6,453 bases of DNA. It comes from an uncultured Gemmatimonadota bacterium. Its GTDB lineage: Bacteria > Gemmatimonadota > Gemmatimonadetes > Gemmatimonadales > Gemmatimonadaceae. The DNA lies in NCBI GenBank assembly GCA_946479895.1, contig CAMLHT010000225.1, forward strand, positions 1-6,453, given 5' to 3'. Positions 1 to 6,453 of this stretch are shown here, piece after piece (positions within the stretch are counted from its first letter, which is position 1; every line of letters begins with the position of its first letter). The notes under the pieces are model-generated. The model did not search any database and was not told the DNA's origin. It saw only the letters and a program-made list of their open reading frames with translations. Position numbers and translations under genes: made by a program.

Positions 1-55
1 GAACCGGCGAATAGCGGTTTTGCAGACCGCTGCCTTACCACTTGGCTACCGCGCC
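1..55 (-). tRNA. tRNA-Cys(GCA), 3' part cut off by window edge
   Basis: On the minus strand this reads as the first three quarters of a tRNA. The 5' acceptor strand GGCGCGG starts at position 55. It is followed by a D-arm with the stem GCC/GGC, then an anticodon arm with the stem GCGGT/ACCGC around the loop CTGCAAA. The anticodon GCA (plus-strand tgc, 21-23) reads cysteine codons. The variable region and the start of the T-arm (GCCGGTTC) follow, and the window then ends. The rest of the T-arm and the 3' acceptor strand lie outside, so CCA encoding cannot be judged. The gene points away from the phosphatase gene, and the two share the 56-152 spacer. Confidence 0.93.
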
Positions 56-66
56 TTGGAGCCCGC

Positions 67-95
67 AAGCTATTGCGGCGTAAGCATCTTCTCAA
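67..95 (-). promoter_or_regulatory. Candidate sigma70-type promoter of tRNA-Cys
   Basis: Reading the minus strand, TTGAGA (plus 90-95) resembles a -35 box. It is separated by exactly 17 bp from TAGCTT (plus 67-72), a weak -10 box. Transcription would start a few bases before the mature tRNA 5' end at 55, as expected for a tRNA gene. The -10 lies in the loop and left arm of a perfect 6-bp inverted repeat, CCGCAA-GCTA-TTGCGG (63-78). The -35 match is good (5/6), the -10 match only fair. Confidence 0.4.
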
Positions 96-152
96 GCTGA
101 CCGCCCTCCGGGGAAACGCCGGGGCCCGTGTCTTGTAACGGGAGAACGCCAA

Positions 153-1025
153 ATGGAACCACAGGACCGCCGCCAGCCGAGCACCTCTCCGACCAGAGGG
201 CGCACCCGCCTTCTCTGGGACTTCGTGTTCCGGTCCGTGCGGTGGACCGCAGCCCACGTCAGGAATGCCTACACCACCTTCGGGCTCCTGATCCTCGGCG
301 GCCTGGCGGTCGGGGTAGCGCTGACCTTCGCCTTCGCCAAGATCGCCGGCAAGGTCGTCTCCGGCAGCACGACCGGATTCGATGATGCTGCAATGAAGTT
401 CATGGGAAGCCACCAGGTTCCCTGGATCAGCAACATGATGGTCGAGGTGACGATGCTCGGGACGGGGATCGTGGTCGCCATGATCATCGCCGTGTCCGCC
501 CTCTTCCTCTGGCTTTACGACTATCGCCAGTCCGCCACGCTCCTGCTCGTCACGACCCTCGGTGGATTGCTCCTCAACGTCGTCCTCAAGCTCGGGTTCG
601 ACCGGCCGCGACCGCAGTTCTTCGACTGGGGCACGCACGCGATGAGCTCCTCGTTCCCCTCCGGTCACGCGATGAGCTCGGCCATCGTCTATCCCACGGT
701 CGCCTACCTCGCCACGCGGCTCCAGAAGGGACACTGGTCCCGCTTCCTGACGATGCTCGCGGCCGGCCTGCTCGTGGTGCTCATCAGCTTCAGCCGGGTC
801 TACCTTGGCGTCCACTACCCGACGGACGTCGCCGCCGGCGTCGTCGTCGGACTCGCCTGGTCGGCCTTCTGCATGGCGACGCTCGAGGTGGCTCAGCTCT
901 ACGCGCGGCGAAATGCTCCGGCGATGGTGGAGGGCGAGCACCCGCCCACGGCCCATCCCCCGGGAACGCCCGCGGTGGTGCACGCCGCGGTGGCCGGCGC
1001 CGAGGCCGGAAGCAAGGCACCCTGA
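153..1025 (+). CDS. PAP2-family membrane phosphatase (PgpB/undecaprenyl-diphosphatase type)
   Basis: This 290-residue membrane protein carries the full PAP2 phosphatase signature. C1 is KLGFDRPRP (146-154, the KX6RP motif), C2 is PSGH (169-172) and C3 is SRVYLGVHYPTD (214-225) with R215, catalytic His221 and Asp225. By family knowledge, H172 and H221 act through a phospho-histidine intermediate to remove phosphate from lipid phosphates. Likely substrates are undecaprenyl diphosphate, phosphatidylglycerophosphate or phosphatidate; the sequence does not tell which. About six hydrophobic segments are visible (near 42-62, 100-121, 127-145, 172-188, 198-214, 226-246), placing the active site at the outer membrane face. 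A basic N-terminus (1-40) and a Pro/Ala-rich tail (252-290) look disordered and are additions to the core domain. The ATG start is supported by GGGAG at 140-144, 8 nt upstream. It is the first of three envelope-protein genes on this strand. Confidence 0.92.
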   Translation: MEPQDRRQPSTSPTRGRTRLLWDFVFRSVRWTAAHVRNAYTTFGLLILGGLAVGVALTFAFAKIAGKVVSGSTTGFDDAAMKFMGSHQVPWISNMMVEVTMLGTGIVVAMIIAVSALFLWLYDYRQSATLLLVTTLGGLLLNVVLKLGFDRPRPQFFDWGTHAMSSSFPSGHAMSSAIVYPTVAYLATRLQKGHWSRFLTMLAAGLLVVLISFSRVYLGVHYPTDVAAGVVVGLAWSAFCMATLEVAQLYARRNAPAMVEGEHPPTAHPPGTPAVVHAAVAGAEAGSKAP

Positions 1026-1044
1026 CGCTGGTCATTCGGGCCGC

Positions 1045-1056
1045 GCGTACATTTAG
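1045..1056 (+). promoter_or_regulatory. Possible -10 element (GTACATTT) before the DUF4142 gene
   Basis: The 55-nt spacer between the phosphatase stop and the DUF4142 start holds one A+T patch in a G+C-rich setting, GTACATTTAG (1047-1056). TACATT resembles a -10 hexamer, and the longer TACATTTAG resembles the TAnnTTTG element of Bacteroidota promoters. No convincing -35 is seen. The near-identical octamer GTACGTTT occurs upstream of the glutamine synthetase gene at 3045-3052, which is the main reason to record it. Confidence 0.25.
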
Positions 1057-1080
1057 GGCGACCAGAGCCCCGGTGCCACG

Positions 1081-1635
1081 ATGAGATCCTCGTTCTCCAT
1101 CCATGCGCGCGCCGCGTGCATCCTGTCGCTGATTGCCCTGCCGGCGTGCGCCGTTCTCCAGGGCCCGGGTGATCAACGACTCACGGACAGGGACATCGCA
1201 GCGATCTTTCTCGCCGCGAACAACACCGACGTCAGCTACGCGCAGGTCGCGATGACGCCGGGTCGCACGACCAACACCGAGGTCCTGGGTTTCGCCAACC
1301 GGATGCTCAACGATCACGGGGGACTGAACAAGGCCGCGCTGGATCTCTACTCGACCACCGGCATCGTTCCGCGCGACCACGTGATCAGCCTGGACTTCCG
1401 CGATGAGTCGGCGGCGCGGCGGGACACGCTGCGCGAGCGGACCGGCGCGCTCTTCGACAGCACCTACATGGCGAACGAGGTGCGCTACCACACGAGACTG
1501 CTCGGCACGCTCGACTCGCTGCTGATCCCCGCGGCGAGGAACGCCGAGCTCAAGTCCATGCTCACGCGGGTGCGTCCGGCCGTCGCCGCGCATCTCGAGC
1601 ACGCGGTCCGCATCCAGTCCGGGCTCCACCGGTAA
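1081..1635 (+). CDS. DUF4142-family protein, putative lipoprotein
   Basis: This 184-residue protein belongs, by pattern, to the DUF4142 family: secreted or outer-membrane-associated helical-bundle proteins of unknown function, annotated by sequence as ferritin-like. A signal peptide is clear: basic residues, a hydrophobic stretch (11-20), then LPAC with Cys23 as a likely lipidation site, so a lipoprotein is probable. The domain spans about 34-182. Family hallmarks are LTDRDI (34-39), FANRMLNDH (71-79) with the conserved Asp-His, FDSTYMANEVRYH (125-137) and a C-terminal helix VRPAVAAHLEHA (164-175). H79, H137 and H171 are the conserved-looking histidines. The ATG at 1081 gives a complete signal peptide; the ribosome binding site is weak. 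The phosphatase gene ends 55 nt before it and the MFS gene starts 28 nt after it. I infer co-transcription with the MFS gene. The biochemical role is unknown. Confidence 0.88.
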   Translation: MRSSFSIHARAACILSLIALPACAVLQGPGDQRLTDRDIAAIFLAANNTDVSYAQVAMTPGRTTNTEVLGFANRMLNDHGGLNKAALDLYSTTGIVPRDHVISLDFRDESAARRDTLRERTGALFDSTYMANEVRYHTRLLGTLDSLLIPAARNAELKSMLTRVRPAVAAHLEHAVRIQSGLHR

Positions 1636-1663
1636 TCCCGGTCGGCCCGGAGCCTCCGACGTC

Positions 1664-2926
1664 GTGACGGTTTCACGCGGCCACGACGCCTACGCGTCGC
1701 TGCGGCTCCCGGTATTTCGATGGTACATCGTGTCGCTGTTCACGATGACCATCGCCGCGCAGATCCAGGTGATCGTCGTCTCGTGGCAGATCTACGACAT
1801 CACCCACGATCCGCTTTCGCTTGGCCTCATCGGGCTGTTCGAGGCGCTGCCGTTCATCGCCGCCGCGCTCTATGCCGGCCACGTCGCCGACAGCGTCAAC
1901 CGGCAGCGGGTGTCCATAGCCGCGCTTTTCGTGCTGGTTCTTTGCGGCCTTTCGCTGCTCGCCTTCAGCTACAGCCCGCACGTCCTCGCGGCCTCTCGCA
2001 TCTGGCCCTTCTACGCCGTCATCGCCGTGAGCGGCCTCGCGCGCAGCTTCCTTCAGCCAGCGCGCAACGCGCTCGGGGCGGAGATCGTGTCGCGCGATCT
2101 CTACCACAACGCGATCGCCTGGCGGAGCTCGACGTGGCAGGCGGCCGCGGTCATCGGGCCGGCGGCGGGAGGCCTGCTCTACGGCTTCGGCGGGCCGCGC
2201 ATCGCCTACCTCACCCAGGCGATCCTGATGGTGATGGCGTTCCTCGCGTTCAGCCGCATCAGGTACCAGTCCTCCCCTCGGACGGCCGTCGCGACGCTCG
2301 CCATCGCCGAGAGTCTCACCGTGGGCCTGAGGTTCGTCTTCAGTCAGCCCGTTCTTCTCGGCGCGCTCACGCTCGACCTGTTTTCGGTCCTGCTGGGAGG
2401 AGCCGAAGCGCTCCTCCCGGTTTTCGCCGATCGGATCCTGCACGTCGGACCGCAGGGCCTCGGGGTTCTGCGCGCCGCGCCGGCCGCTGGTGCCGTGCTG
2501 ATGGCGATCGCGCTCGCCCACCGGCCGCCTTTTCGCCGGGCGGGTCCCACTCTCCTCTATGCGGTCGCTGGGTTCGCCGCCTGCATCGTCGGGTTCGGCC
2601 TGTCGCGAAGCTTCCTGCTTTCCGGCGCGCTGCTGCTGCTGAGCGGCATGTTCGACAACGTCAGCGTGCTGATCCGATCGACCCTGCTCCAGACGCTCAC
2701 GCCTCCCGAGCTGCTCGGCCGCGTTTCTGCGGTGAACTCCATCTTCATCGGATCCTCGAACGAGATCGGCGCCTTCGAGTCCGGCGTGGCTGCCCGATTG
2801 CTCGGCACCGTCCCGGCGGTCGTCCTCGGCGGACTCGCATCGCTGGGCGTCGTGGGTCTGGTGGCGGTAACGGTCCCGCGCCTCAGGAAGATGCGGTCGA
2901 TCGACGAGCACGCAGTTCCCGGTTGA
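1664..2926 (+). CDS. MFS transporter, EntS/MFS_3-like exporter family
   Basis: This 420-residue integral membrane protein has two hydrophobic halves and about 12 predicted membrane segments, the usual size for the major facilitator superfamily. Motif A of the loop between helices 2 and 3 is visible as GHVADSVNRQR (72-82), with Asp76 and basic residues. The segment LARSFLQPARNALGAEIV (125-142) and the late block LLGRVSAVN (350-358) match the EntS/MFS_3 type of proton-driven exporters (siderophores, drugs, metabolites). The substrate cannot be read from the sequence. I chose the GTG at 1664, with GGAG at 1649-1652 placed 11 nt upstream, because it keeps the short N-terminal lead (1-16) before helix 1. 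The GGAG lies in the loop of a small GTCGG...CCGAC inverted repeat (1641-1645/1656-1660). The gene probably forms an operon with the DUF4142 gene 28 nt upstream. No terminator is evident after it. Confidence 0.88.
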   Translation: MTVSRGHDAYASLRLPVFRWYIVSLFTMTIAAQIQVIVVSWQIYDITHDPLSLGLIGLFEALPFIAAALYAGHVADSVNRQRVSIAALFVLVLCGLSLLAFSYSPHVLAASRIWPFYAVIAVSGLARSFLQPARNALGAEIVSRDLYHNAIAWRSSTWQAAAVIGPAAGGLLYGFGGPRIAYLTQAILMVMAFLAFSRIRYQSSPRTAVATLAIAESLTVGLRFVFSQPVLLGALTLDLFSVLLGGAEALLPVFADRILHVGPQGLGVLRAAPAAGAVLMAIALAHRPPFRRAGPTLLYAVAGFAACIVGFGLSRSFLLSGALLLLSGMFDNVSVLIRSTLLQTLTPPELLGRVSAVNSIFIGSSNEIGAFESGVAARLLGTVPAVVLGGLASLGVVGLVAVTVPRLRKMRSIDEHAVPG

Positions 2927-2948
2927 TCCGCAGGATAACCGTCAAAAT

Positions 2949-2963
2949 GTGCCAATTACGCAC
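2949..2963. repeat. 15-bp imperfect dyad 1 (GTGC...GCAC), candidate operator
   Basis: GTGCCAATTACGCAC is an imperfect palindrome with 4-bp outer arms GTGC/GCAC and a central A.T match. It shares the core CCAATT and the same dyad length with the element at 2980-2994. The centres (2956 and 2987) are 31 bp apart, close to three helical turns, so a dimeric regulator could bind both on one DNA face. Confidence 0.35.
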
Positions 2964-2979
2964 CGAAAGGTCGAGAATC

Positions 2980-2994
2980 GGCCCAATTTTGGCC
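2980..2994. repeat. 15-bp imperfect dyad 2 (GGCC...GGCC), candidate operator
   Basis: GGCCCAATTTTGGCC is an imperfect palindrome: outer arms GGCC/GGCC and inner AA/TT match, with only the centre and one symmetric pair failing. It matches dyad 1 at 9 of 15 positions, including the whole CCAATT core. A third CCAAT follows at 2993-2997. It overlaps one possible -35 box (TTGGCC), a position suited to control of transcription. Confidence 0.35.
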
Positions 2995-3013
2995 AATAAT
3001 CTGTAAACTGTAT

Positions 3014-3045
3014 CTCGTTTCTTGCAGTTTTTGCACGAAATCGAG
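3014..3045 (+). promoter_or_regulatory. Imperfect stem-loop upstream of glutamine synthetase
   Basis: CTCGTTTCTTGCA (3014-3026) and TGCACGAAATCGAG (3032-3045) pair with 12 Watson-Crick pairs, one T.C mismatch (3022/3036) and one bulged T (3041), around the 5-nt loop GTTTT. No T-run follows, so it is not a Rho-independent terminator of the MFS gene. It lies 53 nt before the start codon and covers one candidate -35 box. It could therefore be a palindromic protein site at the promoter or, if transcription starts upstream, a 5'-leader RNA structure. The pairing is seen directly; the role is inference. Confidence 0.45.
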
Positions 3046-3097
3046 TACGTTTCGCAGCGTTGCCCACCAGAAACCCAACCAGAGGCTCCTGAACGTC

Positions 3098-5314
<2,217 letters not shown>

Positions 5315-5334
5315 CCTCCCTCAGGGGATCAGTA

Positions 5335-5371
5335 GAAGAAAGGGCCCGGCGAATCGCCGGGCCCTTTCTTT
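5335..5371. terminator. Strong bidirectional Rho-independent terminator
   Basis: AAAGGGCCCGGCG (5339-5351) and CGCCGGGCCCTTT (5355-5367) form a perfect 13-bp stem around the 3-nt loop AAT. Pairing extends outward (G5338-C5368, A5337-T5369, A5336-T5370 and a G.T wobble). The T-rich right flank (CTTTCTTTCG) serves the glutamine synthetase gene ending at 5314. The A-rich left flank gives a T-rich tail for the convergent minus-strand gene ending at 5397, so it can serve both. Confidence 0.92.
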
Positions 5372-5396
5372 CGTTCCGCCAGTGCGCGGTCCGAGG

Positions 5397-6122
5397 TCAC
5401 CGCGCGATGGTCGCCAGGTAGCCGACGGCGAGCGGCCCGTCGCGACCCACCCGGGTCAGCACGCGCAGGTGAACGACCGCGCCGTTGTCGAGGGTGACGC
5501 TCATGCCCTGGGAGGCGAGCGAGCCGATCACGTCGCGGTTGGTCACCAGCTGCCCGGCCTTGAGCGTGTCGAAGCTCGCCGTCGCCATCTTCCCGAACAC
5601 CATCGGCATCGTGACGCGCAGGGCGTTCTCGATCTTGTCGGAGCGGCGCGTCCGGTTTCCGAAGGTATCGAAGTTCACGATCACCGAATCGCCCGTCCGC
5701 GTCGCGTAGATGCTGTCGGTGAGCTGCGTCCGGCCTTCCACGAGGACGAATCCCCCGCGCGGCGCAGGGCGGGCCGGCGCGGCGACCGGCGTCGAATCGA
5801 CGGGGGCCGGCGGTTCCGCCTGCTGCACGACGACCGGGGCGGTCGGGGCCGGGCGGGAGGCCTGGGCCTTCGGCGCCCGCGTCTCGAGGGCGACGTTGCC
5901 TTCGCTCGTCGCCGTCACGTCGGGCTGCTTCCGCAACGTGCTGGCCGCGCCGAGCCCCGCGACGCCGATCAGGGCGACCACGGATGCTAATCCGAGAAAT
6001 TGCATGAAGAATCTCTGACGCCGCCGCTGCGCCTCGCGCGCCTGCTCGTGGCGGCAGCGGAGACAGACGGTCGTGCCCCGCCCACGATCATGGGTGCAGG
6101 TTGGTGTCGGCGTCGGTGACAT
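5397..6122 (-). CDS. Unrecognised protein: zinc-ribbon-like N-terminus, one TM helix, Pro-rich linker, C-terminal domain
   Basis: I do not recognise this 241-residue protein as a named family. The N-terminus holds a Cys/His cluster, C9-x-H11 ... C20-x2-C23-x-H25, like a small zinc ribbon. A strongly basic segment (24-37) follows, then one hydrophobic segment (about 40-60). The positive charges before it predict a cytoplasmic N-terminus with the remainder outside. Residues 82-122 are a Pro/Ala-rich linker. The C-terminal 118 residues (124-241) form a folded-looking domain that opens with FVLVEGRTQL and has alternating beta-like stretches (VIVNFDTFG, VTLDNGAVVHLRVL). The order (short inside part, TM, Pro-rich spacer, end domain) recalls TonB or anti-sigma layouts, but no diagnostic motif of either is seen. 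I chose the ATG at 6122 because GAGAG lies just upstream and it starts right before the Cys cluster; an upstream in-frame ATG (6197) lacks support. It is convergent with glutamine synthetase across a shared terminator. Confidence 0.8.
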   Translation of the reverse strand: MSPTPTPTCTHDRGRGTTVCLRCRHEQAREAQRRRQRFFMQFLGLASVVALIGVAGLGAASTLRKQPDVTATSEGNVALETRAPKAQASRPAPTAPVVVQQAEPPAPVDSTPVAAPARPAPRGGFVLVEGRTQLTDSIYATRTGDSVIVNFDTFGNRTRRSDKIENALRVTMPMVFGKMATASFDTLKAGQLVTNRDVIGSLASQGMSVTLDNGAVVHLRVLTRVGRDGPLAVGYLATIAR

Positions 6123-6180
6123 GGCAGCTCTCTCGTGGCGGTTCCGGCGAATACTCAAGGACGCCGTTGGGCCTGTGGGC

Positions 6181-6233
6181 GTAACCGGCAATCCCATCGC
6201 GGGTTACGAGGTTACCGCCCCGCCCGGCTTACC
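6181..6233. promoter_or_regulatory. Cluster of GGTTAC-type repeats upstream of the minus-strand gene
   Basis: GTAACC (6181-6186) is inverted against GGTTAC (6202-6207). A second GGTTACC (6210-6216) follows with an 8-bp period, and GGCTTACC (6226-6233) is a further variant. The cluster lies about 60-110 nt upstream of the start of the unrecognised gene at 6122, in its promoter region. A binding site for a regulator is possible, but no clear -35/-10 pair is seen. Confidence 0.25.
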
Positions 6234-6240
6234 GCCAGAG

Positions 6241-6289
6241 CGGAGGACGGAGGGCGGAGGGCGGAGGGCGGAGGGCGAAGGACGGAGGG
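6241..6289 (+). repeat. Tandem heptamer array, seven units of CGGAGGG type
   Basis: Seven consecutive 7-bp units fill these 49 bases exactly: CGGAGGA, four copies of CGGAGGG, CGAAGGA and CGGAGGG. The four identical units put GGG runs at 6252, 6259, 6266 and 6273, separated by CGGA. This is a canonical G-quadruplex pattern on the plus strand. No gene reads through it convincingly. Confidence 0.9.
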
Positions 6290-6336
6290 CCGACAGAAAG
6301 CCGAACCGACGTCGAATGAAGTCGACCCCAACGTTC

Positions 6337-6356
6337 AAGGCGGCGGACTCCGCCTT
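6337..6356. repeat. Small perfect hairpin in the core of the heptamer element
   Basis: AAGGCGG (6337-6343) and CCGCCTT (6350-6356) form a perfect 7-bp stem with the loop CGGACT. It sits at the inner edge of the right arm of the heptamer inverted repeat. No T-run follows on the plus strand, so a terminator role is not indicated. Confidence 0.5.
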
Positions 6357-6453
6357 CTGCCCTCCGCCCTCGTCCTCCGCCCTCCCCCCGCCGTCCTCCG
6401 TCCTCCGCCCACGTCCTCCCCCCTCGTCCTACGCCCGCCGCCCGCCGGGCCAC

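Larger units (their letters stand above)
2927..3097 (+). promoter_or_regulatory. A+T-enriched control region of the glutamine synthetase gene
   Basis: This 171-nt non-coding stretch is about 44% G+C between 2941 and 3060 (53 of 120 by my count), well below the coding DNA on both sides, as expected for a promoter region. Two weak sigma70-like options are visible. One is TTGCAG (3022-3027), 18 bp, TACGTT (3046-3051), putting a start near 3058. The other is TTGGCC (2989-2994), 16 bp, TATCTC (3011-3016). Two 15-bp imperfect dyads (2949-2963, 2980-2994) and one large stem-loop (3014-3045) lie here and are listed separately. An AGAGG (3081-3085) lies 12 nt before the ATG at 3098. Confidence 0.6.
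6241..6453. repeat. Large imperfect inverted repeat built from GGAGGGC heptamers, runs off window
   Basis: The left heptamer array plus CAGAA (6241-6298) is mirrored by TTCTG plus a degenerate array of the complementary heptamer (6355 onward: CCCTCCG, CCCTCG, TCCTCCG and others). The right array is visible to about 6447 and is more eroded, with C-runs and 6-mers. CAGAA 6294-6298 pairs with TTCTG 6355-6359, and GGAGGG 6284-6289 with CCCTCC 6360-6365. The 56-nt centre (6299-6354) is not heptameric. It contains CGACGTCG (6307-6314), GTCGAC (6321-6326) and AACGTT (6330-6335), all perfect palindromes. These 213 bases hold no credible gene. The right boundary is not seen. Confidence 0.75.

Noticed and set aside
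790..1629. 279-codon minus-strand open frame across the phosphatase/DUF4142 junction
   Set aside because: It runs antisense to two supported genes and its Arg-rich low-complexity composition is typical of G+C-rich shadows.
1673..2911. 412-codon minus-strand open frame opposite the MFS gene
   Set aside because: It is the antisense shadow of a G+C-rich gene: its translation is dominated by Arg, Asp, Glu and Gly with no domain, while the plus strand encodes a clear 12-TM MFS protein.
2980..3000. Terminator for the MFS gene at the GGCC...GGCC dyad
   Set aside because: The stem is only 4 bp with an A+T loop and no following T-run.
1720..3006. 428-codon plus-strand open frame overlapping the MFS gene in another frame
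   Set aside because: The translation is Arg/Pro/Ala-rich low complexity, it has no recognisable motif, and the MFS frame explains the region.
3022..3035. Sigma54-like promoter TTGCA...TTGCA before glutamine synthetase
   Set aside because: The GG/GC spacing is wrong (about 2 bp short of the -24/-12 rule) and the -24 GG is missing. The words belong to the stem-loop arms.
3001..3052. NtcA-type site (GTAN8TAC) in the glutamine synthetase control region
   Set aside because: GTA words are present (3003, 3010, 3045), but none pairs with TAC at the required 8-nt spacing.
5382..5990. Plus-strand open frames opposite the zinc-ribbon gene (also 5485-5709 and 5710-6018)
   Set aside because: The minus-strand frame has a ribosome binding site, a Cys/His cluster, a TM segment and a shared terminator. 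The plus frames have none of these.
6229..6453. Minus-strand open frame through the heptamer element (PSALRPP-type repeats)
   Set aside because: The peptide repeats simply translate the 7-bp DNA repeat. Such frames are open in low-complexity G+C-rich DNA without being genes.
6241..6453. CRISPR array
   Set aside because: Units are 7 bp and directly adjacent, with no spacers of 25-40 bp and no cas genes nearby.

Overview
The window looks like chromosomal DNA from a high-G+C, Gram-negative-type bacterium. The closest fit I can argue is Gemmatimonadota or a neighbouring environmental phylum. This rests on the G+C-rich coding style, a type III glutamine synthetase, a DUF4142 lipoprotein, and an intergenic heptamer repeat of the GGAGGGC type, which I associate with such genomes. 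It is inference; no marker gene in the window fixes the taxonomy.

Layout. A partial tRNA-Cys(GCA) lies on the minus strand at the left edge (1-55), with a plausible promoter behind it. Diverging from it, three plus-strand genes follow closely. They are a PAP2-family membrane phosphatase (153-1025), a DUF4142 putative lipoprotein (1081-1635) and, 28 nt later, a 12-TM-type major facilitator transporter (1664-2926). All three are envelope proteins, and the last two are likely co-transcribed. A 171-nt non-coding stretch (2927-3097) is clearly richer in A+T (about 44% G+C by my count over 2941-3060) and carries several dyads. It precedes a complete type III glutamine synthetase gene (glnN-type, 3098-5314), the central ammonia-assimilation enzyme. 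A strong, two-way Rho-independent terminator (5335-5371) separates it from a convergent minus-strand gene (5397-6122).

That last gene encodes a protein I do not recognise: a Cys/His zinc-ribbon-like N-terminus, one membrane segment, a Pro/Ala-rich linker and a roughly 118-residue C-terminal domain. Upstream of it, the right end of the window (6241-6453) is a non-coding, low-complexity element. It has a perfect seven-unit GGAGGGC-type heptamer array, a 56-nt unique core containing several palindromes, and then a degenerate array of the complementary heptamer. Together they form a large inverted repeat that runs to the window edge.

How the parts work together. PAP2, DUF4142 and MFS look like an envelope-related group, although no shared pathway is demonstrable. 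Glutamine synthetase appears to be a separately regulated single-gene unit with its own promoter/operator region and terminator. I see no multi-gene defence, biosynthetic or mobile system here. The most unusual items are the unrecognised zinc-ribbon/TM protein, the dyad-rich glutamine synthetase control region and the heptamer inverted-repeat element.
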